Of a DNA stretch of 64,000 nt, positions 9,212 through 16,994 are shown one piece after another (position 1 is the first letter of the stretch; every line of letters begins with the position of its first letter). The position numbers and the translations under genes were made by a program. A model generated the notes under the pieces. It did not search any database, was not told where the DNA came from, and saw nothing but the letters and a program-made list of their open reading frames with translations. The stretch spans positions 75,671 through 139,670 of the forward strand of contig NZ_BSFN01000001.1 in assembly GCF_027922365.1 (NCBI RefSeq). The letters run 5' to 3'. The stretch comes from Pseudomonas turukhanskensis. GTDB taxonomy: Bacteria; Pseudomonadota; Gammaproteobacteria; Pseudomonadales; Pseudomonadaceae.

Positions 9212-10069
9212 TTACCGAAGCATATCCGCCAATGCATCAATCTCATCGCGGTGCACGGTAATCAGCTGCAAGCCGCCATTGATATCCAGCTGGTTATACG
9301 GCGGCAGCAGTTTGCCAAAGCCAGTGAGGCTTTGCAGCGGTGGCAAGTCGGCCACGTGGTCAAACCCTTTGAGGCGGTGGTAGCGCGCCAGGTTGACCAG
9401 GTCGAGCAGCTCCATGTGATAGCCGACGCCCCGCTCCTCCCAGTTGCCGCTGTTGCGCACAATCGCCACCAACTCCTCATCCACCGCCCATTTCTTCAGC
9501 AGAATCACGCCCAGCGACTTGCTGTATTCCTGACACAGTTGCAGGTACAGCTCGCGCGAGGGCACGGCGTCGTCTTTGAAGGCCGAGAGAATCGCCAACG
9601 AACCCAATTCGCTCATCAGGCTGGCCAGCAGCGCCTGTTCGGGCTGGATATGGCTCACTTTGGCGGCCAGAAACCCGCAGATGCAGGCCTGCAGAATCAG
9701 CCGCTCCCAGGCTTCCATAAAGAGCTTTTTATGGGCGGCGCTGTGCAGGGTAAACAGGCTTTGAATGCTGTGGACCATGGTGATGCGGTCGACCTGGCCG
9801 ACGCCCAGCAACTGCATCACGTCCTTGAGGGTTTTGGGGCCACGGCGGGTGCGATTGAGCGGGCTGGACGAATACTTGATCAGCAGCGCGGCCAGGGCGG
9901 GGTCGCGGCTGATGAGTTTGCTCAGGGCTTCCAGGCTGATATCGGGGCTGCGCAGGGCCTTGCGGATTTCCAGGGTCAAGGCCGGCAAGCTGGGCAATTG
10001 TTCCTCGCCAGACATCAGCTGCGTGACCACCTGGCGATAGCGGGCATACCCGCTCAACACGGCTGACAT
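9212..10069 (-). CDS. HDOD domain protein
   Basis: The start at 10069 (GGAG upstream) gives a 285-residue protein beginning MSAVLSGYARYRQVV. The HDOD domain occupies about residues 25-225, with LPSLPALTLEIRKAL, LISRDPALAALLIKYSSS and LKDVMQLLGVGQVDR. HDOD proteins are HD-related helical domains without the full metal site. They usually work in signalling, motility or stress, and this one has no GGDEF or EAL partner domain fused to it. Its ligand cannot be read from the sequence. Confidence 0.87.
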   Translation of the reverse strand: MSAVLSGYARYRQVVTQLMSGEEQLPSLPALTLEIRKALRSPDISLEALSKLISRDPALAALLIKYSSSPLNRTRRGPKTLKDVMQLLGVGQVDRITMVHSIQSLFTLHSAAHKKLFMEAWERLILQACICGFLAAKVSHIQPEQALLASLMSELGSLAILSAFKDDAVPSRELYLQLCQEYSKSLGVILLKKWAVDEELVAIVRNSGNWEERGVGYHMELLDLVNLARYHRLKGFDHVADLPPLQSLTGFGKLLPPYNQLDINGGLQLITVHRDEIDALADMLR

Positions 10070-10332
10070 GAAACCTGCTCCGGCGCGAACCCTTAGACCG
10101 TACAGGCTAATCGCTATCACGGGGTTTGCCCATTGGCCGCCCGTCTGATGTGTGAACCGTGGCACGGCCCGTCTATTTGATAAGCACCGGAAGACGAAGA
10201 ACGGCCAAACAATCCCGTCGTCCAGGCGAACGCCGGGCCCCAGGCGCGAAGAACGCTCTGCAACGAGGTTGAACCACGAGCAAAACCTGACAGTCCCACC
10301 CTTACGCCTGCTTGCCCACTGAGGACTACACC

Positions 10333-10575
10333 ATGGAACGTAACAAGCACGACCTTCCCGCCTTGTTCCAACAACTCGGCCTGCCTTCCGAACCCGACGA
10401 AATCGCCCAATTCATCGCCAGCCATTCGCCGCTGCCTGATGAGATCAAGGTATCCAAAGCCAGCTTCTGGTCGCCGTCGCAGCAGGCGTTTTTGCAGGAC
10501 GAGATTCTTGATGATTCCGACTGGGCGCCGGTGGTCGATCAGCTCAATGTGCTGCTGCGCAAGAAAGTGCCTTAG
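10333..10575 (+). CDS. DUF2789 family small protein
   Basis: An 80-residue cytoplasmic protein starting at the ATG at 10333 with GAGGA just upstream. It has FQQLGLPSEPDEIAQFIASH near the N-terminus and ASFWSPSQQAFLQDEI in the middle, the pattern of the DUF2789 family common in Pseudomonas. No function is established. Its last codons overlap by 4 bp the convergent metallopeptidase gene. Confidence 0.82.
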   Translation: MERNKHDLPALFQQLGLPSEPDEIAQFIASHSPLPDEIKVSKASFWSPSQQAFLQDEILDDSDWAPVVDQLNVLLRKKVP

Positions 10576-11075
10576 CCTTGCGCTTTAGGCAGATCCCGCC
10601 AGGTTAGATAAACGCGCAGATCAAACTCCAACTGGTGATACCCCGGCAGCATGTACTCACAGAGTTTGTAGAAGGCCTTGTTGTGGTGGGACTCTTTGAG
10701 GTGCGCCAACTCATGCACCACGATCATGCGCAGAAACTCCGGCGCGGCGTCCTTGAATAACGACGCCACGCGAATCTCTTTCTTGGCCTTGAGCTTGCCG
10801 CCCTGCACCCGCGAAATGGCCGTGTGCAGGCCAAGTGCGCGGTGGGTGAGGTCCAGGCGGTTGTCGAACAGCACCTTGTCGATGGCCGGCGCGTTACGCA
10901 GGTGCTCCTGCTTGAGTTCCAGCGTGTAGGCGTAGAGCGCCTTGTCGCTCTGCACCGCATGCTTATGCGGATAGCGCTGTTGCAAATACTCCCCCAGACG
11001 ATCACTGGCGATCAGCTGCCGCACCTGCTCTTGCAGGGCGGGCGGGTAGGCTTGCAAGTATTTGAGCGGGGGCAT
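10572..11075 (-). CDS. YgjP-like zinc metallopeptidase (M48-related)
   Basis: A 167-residue protein with the zinc-protease motif HELAH at 121-125 and a further histidine pair at 130-131 (ESHHNKAF), as in the YgjP-like domain. There is no signal peptide, so it is probably cytoplasmic. The substrate is unknown. The C-terminal part (YMLPGYHQLEFDLRVYL) matches the family pattern. It is convergent with the DUF2789 gene and divergent from the alginate lyase. Confidence 0.85.
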   Translation of the reverse strand: MPPLKYLQAYPPALQEQVRQLIASDRLGEYLQQRYPHKHAVQSDKALYAYTLELKQEHLRNAPAIDKVLFDNRLDLTHRALGLHTAISRVQGGKLKAKKEIRVASLFKDAAPEFLRMIVVHELAHLKESHHNKAFYKLCEYMLPGYHQLEFDLRVYLTWRDLPKAQG

Positions 11076-11275
11076 GGGCAGCCAGTCGTCGGCAGTGGGC
11101 CGTCAGTTTAACCAAGGCTGCCGGCCGGGCAAAACGCCAGCTTTGCCAACGCCCCGAAACACATCAAGCACTTGCAGCAACCACCCGCAAAAGCAGCGAA
11201 ACGGCTGTCGATTTCATGACAGGTCGGGGGCGACGAAAGGCATTCAAGGGCGCCAGACGCCGCACGATACACAGG

Positions 11276-11303
11276 CCGCGGGACATAACCACCTCTCCCG
11301 CGG
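11276..11303 (+). promoter_or_regulatory. GC-rich hairpin abutting the ribosome binding site of the alginate lyase gene
   Basis: Arms CCGCGGGA (11276-11283) and TCCCGCGG (11296-11303) are perfectly complementary around a 12-base loop. The right arm touches the purine stretch GGAGAG that would be the Shine-Dalgarno of the gene starting at 11314. Folding could hinder ribosome access; that role is inference. Confidence 0.5.
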
Positions 11304-11313
11304 AGAGAATTTG

Positions 11314-12006
11314 ATGATTGATCTGGCTACCTGGAACCTGTCCATCCCTGTTGGCGTGCCGGCCACCACTATTCAGACCCCGGTTCTGGTGGGCGGCTAC
11401 CAGGACTATTACTTCAAGGCCAACAACGGCTCGGTATTTTTCTGGGCGCCGGTCAACGGCACCGTAACCGAAAGCGCCAGCTACCCGCGCAGCGAACTGC
11501 GCGAAACCTTCGCCGACAGCAAATTACGCAACTGGACCTACCCCAGCGCTGACAATTTTCTGCGCGCCGCCGTTGCAGTAAACCAAGTGCCGTCTACGGG
11601 CAAAGTGGTGATCGGCCAGATTCACGCGTTCGGCAGCAGTAAGCCGATGGTGAAGCTGGAGTTCCAGTACAAAACCAAGACGGCCACGGCCAATATCGTC
11701 GCCAAGGTACGGGGCAATCCGCTGGATGAAGAAGGCCAGGTGATTACCGTGCTCAGCGGCGTGAAGCTCAACCAGCGCTTCACCTACACGTTGCATCTGT
11801 CGCCCAAGGGCGCGCTGTCGGTGACCGTCAACAGCGCCCAGTGGTCAACCAGGGTAGACCCGACCTGGGCGCCCAAACTGCTTTACTTCAAGGCCGGCGT
11901 GTACACCCAGGACAACGAAGGCTACGAAACCGAAGCCGGTGCGGCGACGTTTTATGTGTTGAAGATTGACCATACGACGGCGGCGGCAGCTAAAACCACG
12001 AAATAA
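11314..12006 (+). CDS. Polysaccharide lyase family 7 alginate lyase
   Basis: A 230-residue protein from the ATG at 11314. It carries the three hallmark regions of family 7: RSELRE near residue 50, QIH near 100 and YFKAGVYTQ near 190. These line the cleft that cleaves alginate by beta-elimination. I see no signal peptide (the N-terminus reads MIDLATWNLSIPVGVP), so export would need another route. Similar leaderless family 7 lyases of about 220-230 residues exist in P. aeruginosa. No alginate biosynthesis gene is near. The Ala/Thr-rich tail AAAAKTTK is part of a segment duplicated downstream. Confidence 0.88.
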   Translation: MIDLATWNLSIPVGVPATTIQTPVLVGGYQDYYFKANNGSVFFWAPVNGTVTESASYPRSELRETFADSKLRNWTYPSADNFLRAAVAVNQVPSTGKVVIGQIHAFGSSKPMVKLEFQYKTKTATANIVAKVRGNPLDEEGQVITVLSGVKLNQRFTYTLHLSPKGALSVTVNSAQWSTRVDPTWAPKLLYFKAGVYTQDNEGYETEAGAATFYVLKIDHTTAAAAKTTK

Positions 12007-12017
12007 CTGAGCACACC

Positions 12018-12339
12018 GTCGTCCCAGCGCAGGCTGGGACCCAGAATAGTGGATGGAGCGCGGTTAATTGCCCGCCACAACATTCTGGATCCCAGCCTGC
12101 GCTGGGATGACGGGTGTTGGCTTCGGGAGAAAGGCTAGGAAACCGAGGCCGGCGTGGCGGCGTTTTATGTGTTGAAGATTGACCATACGGCGGTGGCGGC
12201 GACCACGGCGGCGGCAGCTAAAACCACGAAATAACCGAGCACACCGTCGTCCCAGCGCAGGCTGGGACCCAGAATAGTGGATGGAGCGCGGTTAATTGCC
12301 CGCCACAACATTCTGGATCCCAGCCTGCGCTGGGATGAC
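12018..12339. repeat. Two tandem inverted palindrome pairs after the alginate lyase gene
   Basis: Pairs at 12018-12111 and 12246-12339 are almost identical, including the spacer GTGGATGGAGCGCGGTTAAT. With the lyase tail they form a direct repeat with a 213-bp offset. Each pair can fold into a long hairpin. Confidence 0.9.
12133..12234 (+). pseudogene. Duplicated 3' tail of the alginate lyase gene
   Basis: The segment repeats the end of the lyase gene (from 11920) 213 bp downstream, including the stretch encoding FYVLKIDHT, an expanded Ala/Thr tail and the stop codon. The codon TAC of GYETE has become TAG in the copy, and the copy has no start. It is a remnant, not a gene. Confidence 0.88.
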
Positions 12340-12360
12340 GGGTGTTTTGGTTTGGAAAAC

Positions 12361-12386
12361 AAAAAGCCCGCCATAAAGGCGGGCTT
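12361..12386 (-). terminator. Rho-independent terminator of fba
   Basis: Hairpin AAGCCCGCC-ATAAA-GGCGGGCTT, read on the minus strand, is followed by a T run (A run on the plus strand). It lies 26 bp past the fba stop. Confidence 0.88.
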
Positions 12387-12412
12387 CTGTTTGAGCAGTA
12401 ACACCAGCGAAC

Positions 12413-13477
12413 TTAGTTCACCTTGGCGTTCAACTCACCCTTGGCATAACGCTGGAACATGCTTTCCAGGGAAATCGGCTTGATCTTCGAAGCGTTGCCG
12501 GCGGTGCCGAAGGCTTCGTAGCGGGCGATGCAGACGTCGCGCATGGCTTTGACGGTTTCGCCAAAGAATTTGCGTGGGTCGAATTCGCTCGGGTTGGTGG
12601 CCATCAGGCGGCGCATGGCACCGGTGGACGCCAGACGCAGGTCGGTGTCGATGTTGACCTTACGCACGCCGTGCTTGATGCCTTCAACGATTTCCTCAAC
12701 CGGCACGCCGTAGGTTTCTTTGATGTCGCCGCCGTACTGGTTGATGATCGCCAGCCACTCTTGCGGTACCGACGAAGAACCGTGCATCACCAGGTGGGTG
12801 TTGGGGATGCGCTTGTGGATTTCCTTGATACGGTCGATGGCCAGCACGTCGCCGGTAGGCGGCTTGGTGAACTTGTACGCGCCGTGGCTGGTACCGATGG
12901 CAATCGCCAGGGCATCCACCTGGGTCTTCTTGACGAAGTCGGCGGCTTCTTCCGGGTCGGTCAGCATCTGGCTGTGGTCCAGCATGCCTTCGGCGCCAAT
13001 GCCGTCTTCTTCACCGGCCATGCCGGTTTCCAGCGAACCCAGGCAGCCCAGCTCGCCTTCTACCGAAACGCCGCAGGCGTGGGCCATGGCCACGGTCTGC
13101 TGGGTAACGCGTACGTTGTAGTCGTAGTCGGTAGGGGTTTTGCCGTCTTCGCCGAGCGAGCCGTCCATCATTACCGAGCTGAAGCCCAGTTGGATGGAGC
13201 GCTGGCACACGTCAGGGCTGGTGCCGTGGTCCTGGTGCATGCACACCGGGATATGCGGGAATTCTTCGATTGCCGCCAGGATCAGGTGACGCAGGAACGG
13301 TGCGCCCGCGTATTTACGTGCACCGGCCGAAGCCTGCACGATCACCGGGGAATTGGTCTTGTCAGCCGCTTCCATGATGGCGCGCATCTGTTCCAGGTTG
13401 TTGACGTTGAAAGCTGGTACGCCGTAGCCGAATTCGGCGGCGTGGTCCAGCATCTGGCGCATGCTGATAAGTGCCAT
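12413..13477 (-). CDS. fba: Class II fructose-1,6-bisphosphate aldolase (class IIB, CbbA type)
   Basis: A 354-residue zinc aldolase that interconverts fructose-1,6-bisphosphate with dihydroxyacetone phosphate and glyceraldehyde-3-phosphate. Visible motifs are the metal and substrate region VCMHQDHG near residue 80, [11 protein letters not shown] near 140, GTSHGAYK near 195, VMHGSSS near 230 and KVNIDTDLR near 270. Length and motifs match the Pseudomonas enzyme. It is the last gene of the minus-strand tkt-epd-pgk-lipoprotein-fba block and ends at a strong terminator. Confidence 0.96.
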   Translation of the reverse strand: MALISMRQMLDHAAEFGYGVPAFNVNNLEQMRAIMEAADKTNSPVIVQASAGARKYAGAPFLRHLILAAIEEFPHIPVCMHQDHGTSPDVCQRSIQLGFSSVMMDGSLGEDGKTPTDYDYNVRVTQQTVAMAHACGVSVEGELGCLGSLETGMAGEEDGIGAEGMLDHSQMLTDPEEAADFVKKTQVDALAIAIGTSHGAYKFTKPPTGDVLAIDRIKEIHKRIPNTHLVMHGSSSVPQEWLAIINQYGGDIKETYGVPVEEIVEGIKHGVRKVNIDTDLRLASTGAMRRLMATNPSEFDPRKFFGETVKAMRDVCIARYEAFGTAGNASKIKPISLESMFQRYAKGELNAKVN

Positions 13478-13582
13478 GGTTTAACTATCTCCCGGTTTCG
13501 CTAGTTAATCGTGCAAGCCTGCAACTGCGGGCATTGTATAGGCGAAGAAGGCACTGCGTTAGGCCCTCTGCCGTGTGAATAC

Positions 13583-13897
13583 TTATGGGGCTTTGCAGCC
13601 CCGGCCAATCAGGTCGTTATTGGCAACCCAGTAAATCAGGCCTTCCTGTCCTTTTATGTGAAAGGCCAGAACATCGCTGCTATAGAAAGCCCCGGTCTCT
13701 ACAGGTTCCTGTTTGAGCCGATAAACGATATCGCTGCCACCCAGGCGCACATCAACAGCACTCTGGTTGCCTTCGGCATAACGCCACAGCACCTTGGCCT
13801 GGCTGTCGCAGGTCCAGGTGGTCCACTGGTCGGTGGGTTTTGAGCTGGCACAACCAGCAAGCAATACGAGGGCCAGCAGGCCCATAACAGCTTTCAT
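13583..13897 (-). CDS. MliC-family lipoprotein, probable C-type lysozyme inhibitor
   Basis: The start at 13897 has AAGGAG five bases upstream, and a GTG two codons earlier would overlap that site. The 104-residue precursor begins MKAVMGLLALVLLAGCASS with a clear lipobox (LAGC). The mature part has WTCDSQAKVLWRYAEG, YRLKQEPVETGAFYSSD and FHIKGQEGLIYW, which follow the MliC signature of a beta-barrel with a conserved Ser/Tyr/Lys lysozyme-binding face. In known members this binds C-type lysozyme at the envelope. It sits upstream of fba on the same strand, 105 bp away. Confidence 0.8.
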   Translation of the reverse strand: MKAVMGLLALVLLAGCASSKPTDQWTTWTCDSQAKVLWRYAEGNQSAVDVRLGGSDIVYRLKQEPVETGAFYSSDVLAFHIKGQEGLIYWVANNDLIGRGCKAP

Positions 13898-13958
13898 CCA
13901 CACTCCTTATGGGCCTGCGTTGGCTTGCCCGGCTACGCCTCAATCAAGGGCGGCTCAG

Positions 13959-14159
13959 TCAGGGGCAATCTTGCTCGTGACTGTCGGACACCGGTTCCCC
14001 GGTGGTTTGCGCTTCCACCCGCTGATCGTTCTGGTTGGTCGGCAGGCTGATCTGTGCGGGGCTCATCACCTCGCAGGTGCTCGGTGAGCTACCACCGGCG
14101 CAACCGGTCAGTAGCACTAACAACGAAGCGGACAACAGGGTGGCGCTGTAGCGGGTCAT
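13959..14159 (-). CDS. Small lipoprotein, function unknown (66 residues)
   Basis: The precursor starts MTRYSATLLSASLLVLLTGCAGG with a lipobox (LTGC). The mature part is only about 47 residues, hydrophilic and rich in Ser, Thr, Gln and Glu. It contains a Cys in STCEV and a second in the C-terminal QDCP, so an internal disulfide is possible. I do not recognise a family. It lies between the MliC-like gene and a second small lipoprotein on the same strand. Confidence 0.72.
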   Translation of the reverse strand: MTRYSATLLSASLLVLLTGCAGGSSPSTCEVMSPAQISLPTNQNDQRVEAQTTGEPVSDSHEQDCP

Positions 14160-14247
14160 GGCGTGTGTTCCTTTACGCGGGAGGTTATTAGCAGTGACCC
14201 CTGGGGCGCTGAAATAGTTGCTCCTGCGTAAGCGCCTCAAGCGCTTG

Positions 14248-14307
14248 GCCAGCAAGCTGGCTCCTATCGGTGATGTTTCGCACCGTAGGAGCGAGCTTGC
14301 TCGCGAA
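14248..14307. repeat. Pseudomonas-type REP pair
   Basis: GCCAGCAAGCTGGCTCCTA (from 14248) and GTAGGAGCGAGCTTGCTCGC (from 14285) are two REP copies in opposite orientation. The form is the familiar Pseudomonas GTAGGAGC(C/G)AGCTTGCT repeat. The block fills the gap between two small lipoprotein genes. Confidence 0.88.
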
Positions 14308-14316
14308 CCGCACCGC

Positions 14317-14559
14317 TTACGGGCACTCCTCCGTCGCAGCCGCTGGCTGGTTTTCACCTTGGGCGGGCTGCGGTTGGTGTTCTTCGTCGAAACGACGGTA
14401 GATCACCGCAGAGGTTTCTGCCCACCAACTGGTCTGGTAACAGCGCTCGCGCGCCTCCTGGGTTGGCTCAGGCTTGTCCGGCGTGATCTTTTGCGGCTCG
14501 GCGCTGCTGCAGCCCTGCGTAAGCAGGACAACGGCAGCGATGAAGCACACGCGGCGCAT
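14317..14559 (-). CDS. Small lipoprotein, function unknown (80 residues)
   Basis: The precursor starts MRRVCFIAAVVLLTQGCSSAEP; the Cys after LLTQG fits a lipobox. The mature part has RERCYQTSWWAETSAVIYRRFDEE followed by a Gln/Pro-rich segment and ends EECP. Two Cys outside the lipobox could pair. I do not recognise a family, though short lipoprotein genes occur at this place (between pgk and fba) in other pseudomonads. The start lies 8 bp after the pgk stop, so it is probably translated from the pgk message. Confidence 0.76.
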   Translation of the reverse strand: MRRVCFIAAVVLLTQGCSSAEPQKITPDKPEPTQEARERCYQTSWWAETSAVIYRRFDEEHQPQPAQGENQPAAATEECP

Positions 14560-14567
14560 GGCTGGTC

Positions 14568-15740
14568 TCAAGCCTTGGCGCGCTGTTCGAGCACTTCCAC
14601 GGCCGGCAGCACTTTGCCTTCGACGAATTCGAGGAACGCGCCACCACCGGTGGAAATGTAGGAGATCTGCTCGCCCACGCCATATTTGTCGATGGCCGCC
14701 AGGGTGTCGCCGCCGCCGGCAATGGAGAACGCCGAGCTTTCGGCAATCGCCAGGGCCAGGGCCTTGGTGCCTTCGCCGAACTGGTCGAACTCGAACACGC
14801 CCACCGGGCCGTTCCACAGAATGGTTTTCGAGGACTTGAGCAGGTCGGCAAACAGCGCGGCGGTTTGCGGGCCGATGTCGAGGATCATGTCGTCATCAGC
14901 CACGTCGCTGATGGCTTTGACGGTGGCTTCGGCGGTCTGGGCAAATTCCTTGGCCACCACCACGTCAACCGGCAACGGCACACTGACCTTGGCCGCGATG
15001 GCTTTGGCAGTGTCCAGCAGGTCGGGTTCGTACAGCGACTTGCCGACCGGGTAACCGGCAGCGGCAAGGAAGGTGTTGGCGATGCCGCCACCGACGATCA
15101 ACTGGTCGCAGATCTGGCTCAGGCTGTTGAGCACGTCCAGCTTGGTCGACACTTTCGAGCCGGCAACGATGGCCGCCATCGGCTTGGCCGGTGCGCCCAA
15201 GGCTTTGCCCAGTGCGTCGAGCTCGGCCGCCAGCAGCGGGCCGGCAGCGGCGATTTTGGCGAACTTGGCCACGCCGTGGGTGGAACCCTCAGCACGGTGC
15301 GCGGTGCCGAAAGCGTCCATCACAAACACGTCGCACAGGGCAGCGTATTGCTGGGCCAGTTCGTCGGCGTTCTTTTTCTCGCCTTTGTTAAAGCGCACGT
15401 TTTCGAACAGCACGATATCGCCGGGGGCCACCTCGACGCCGCCGAGGTAGTCGGCCACCAACGGCACGTCACGGCCCAGGGCCTTGCTCAGGTAGTCAGC
15501 CACTGGCTTGAGGCTGTTTTCCGCGCTGAACTCGCCCTCGGTCGGGCGCCCCAGGTGGGAGCACACCATGACCGCGGCGCCTTTTTCCAGGGCCAGTTTG
15601 ATGGTGGGCAGGGAGGCGAGAATGCGCGCATCGCTGGTGACCACGCCGTCCTTGACGGGCACGTTGAGGTCTTCGCGAATCAGTACGCGCTTACCTTTGA
15701 GATCGAGGTCGCTCATTTTTTGTACAAGAGGGGTGGTCAT
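14568..15740 (-). CDS. pgk: Phosphoglycerate kinase
   Basis: The start at 15740 (AAGGA upstream) gives 390 residues, close to the usual 387. It transfers phosphate between 1,3-bisphosphoglycerate and ADP. Motifs are [15 protein letters not shown] at the N-terminus, [11 protein letters not shown] near residue 60, [11 protein letters not shown] near 200 and the nucleotide-binding GPVGVFE with GGGDTLAAI near 320-350. It follows epd (26 bp gap) and precedes two lipoprotein genes. Confidence 0.97.
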   Translation of the reverse strand: MTTPLVQKMSDLDLKGKRVLIREDLNVPVKDGVVTSDARILASLPTIKLALEKGAAVMVCSHLGRPTEGEFSAENSLKPVADYLSKALGRDVPLVADYLGGVEVAPGDIVLFENVRFNKGEKKNADELAQQYAALCDVFVMDAFGTAHRAEGSTHGVAKFAKIAAAGPLLAAELDALGKALGAPAKPMAAIVAGSKVSTKLDVLNSLSQICDQLIVGGGIANTFLAAAGYPVGKSLYEPDLLDTAKAIAAKVSVPLPVDVVVAKEFAQTAEATVKAISDVADDDMILDIGPQTAALFADLLKSSKTILWNGPVGVFEFDQFGEGTKALALAIAESSAFSIAGGGDTLAAIDKYGVGEQISYISTGGGAFLEFVEGKVLPAVEVLEQRAKA

Positions 15741-15766
15741 GGCGCAGTCCTTCCCGGGCTGGTTGA

Positions 15767-16825
15767 TCAAAGGTCGTTAGAAGCAGTTGGAGCTGAAATA
15801 TCTAAATAGTGCTGAGCCACATCGAGCATGCGATTGGCGAAACCCCATTCGTTGTCGAACCAGGCCAGCAGATTCACCAGCCGTGGGCCAGAAACGCGGG
15901 TCTGACTGCCATCGACAATCGCCGAATGCGGGTCGTGGTTGAAATCGCAGCTGGCGTGCGGCAATTCCGTATAGGCCAGCAAGCCTTTCAAGGGGCCATT
16001 CTCCGCGGCGTTACGCAGCACGCGGTTGATCTCGCTGGCATCGGTGTCGCGTGCAGTCTGCAGGGTAATGTCCAGGCATGACACATTCACCGTCGGCACC
16101 CGCACCGCTTTGGCCTGAATTCGCCCGGCAAGTTCCGGCAACAAGCGTTCGATACCGCGAGCCAGGCCCGTGGACACCGGAATCACCGACTGAAAGGCCG
16201 AGCGGGTACGCCGCAAGTCTTCGTGGTGGTAGGCGTCGATTACCGGCTGGTCGTTCATGGCCGAGTGAATGGTGGTGATGGATGCATATTCCAGACCCAC
16301 CGCTTCATTCAGCAATTTCAGCAGCGGCACACCGCAGTTGGTAGTACACGAGGCGTTGGAAACCAGGGTTTCGCGGCCGGTCAGCGTCTGCTGGTTAACG
16401 CCGTAGACGATGGTGGCGTCGATATCCGCCTCGCTCGCCATCGGCTGCGAGAACAGCACACGCGGCGCACCGGCATCGAGAAAACGCTGGCCATCGGCCC
16501 GGCTGTTATAGGCGCCAGAGCATTCCAGCACCAGGTCGATACCCAAGGCAGCCCAGTTCACACCCTCGGGCGTGGCGCTGCGCAGCACTTGCAGGTTGTC
16601 GCCGTTGATATGCAGAAACTCGCCCTCGATGCGCACCTCGCCAGGGAACCGGCCGTGGGTGGAGTCGAAGCGCGTGAGGTATTCGATGCTGGCCAGATCC
16701 GCCAGGTCATTGAGCGCCACCACCTGAAAACCCGCCTTGGCACCACGCTCATACAACGCGCGCAGCACGCAACGGCCGATGCGGCCATAACCGTTAAGGG
16801 CAACTTTGTAAGGACGTTGGGACAT
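15767..16825 (-). CDS. epd: D-erythrose-4-phosphate dehydrogenase
   Basis: A 352-residue enzyme of the GAPDH family. The NAD-binding motif [10 protein letters not shown] is at the N-terminus and the catalytic Cys is in SNASCTTNC near residue 150. The association with tkt and pgk, and the Epd-type C-terminal part with [12 protein letters not shown], favour Epd (or a glycolytic paralogue used the same way) over plain GapA. Epd oxidises erythrose-4-phosphate to 4-phosphoerythronate on the route to pyridoxal phosphate. I chose the ATG at 16825 because it gives the family N-terminus; a GTG lies four codons upstream. Confidence 0.88.
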   Translation of the reverse strand: MSQRPYKVALNGYGRIGRCVLRALYERGAKAGFQVVALNDLADLASIEYLTRFDSTHGRFPGEVRIEGEFLHINGDNLQVLRSATPEGVNWAALGIDLVLECSGAYNSRADGQRFLDAGAPRVLFSQPMASEADIDATIVYGVNQQTLTGRETLVSNASCTTNCGVPLLKLLNEAVGLEYASITTIHSAMNDQPVIDAYHHEDLRRTRSAFQSVIPVSTGLARGIERLLPELAGRIQAKAVRVPTVNVSCLDITLQTARDTDASEINRVLRNAAENGPLKGLLAYTELPHASCDFNHDPHSAIVDGSQTRVSGPRLVNLLAWFDNEWGFANRMLDVAQHYLDISAPTASNDL

Positions 16826-16883
16826 GGACAGGCTCACGTCGGATGAAGCGGAGGGGGTGCGGCATACCTGCCGGGCTTACCCC

Positions 16884-16974
16884 GTCATTCCGCATCGGCG
16901 GACCGCCGCGCATGCGGGAATCCAGGTACGCAGATGGATCGGCGCGCCTGGGTCCCCGCCTACGCGGGGACGAC
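16884..16974. repeat. Inverted palindrome pair between tkt and epd
   Basis: A diverged pair of the same family as at 3219-3312: one element at 16884-16924 with an enlarged centre and one at 16948-16974 facing it. It separates the tkt stop from the epd start on the minus strand. Confidence 0.75.
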
Positions 16975-16994
16975 GGTGTAAGCGGGCAAACGTT

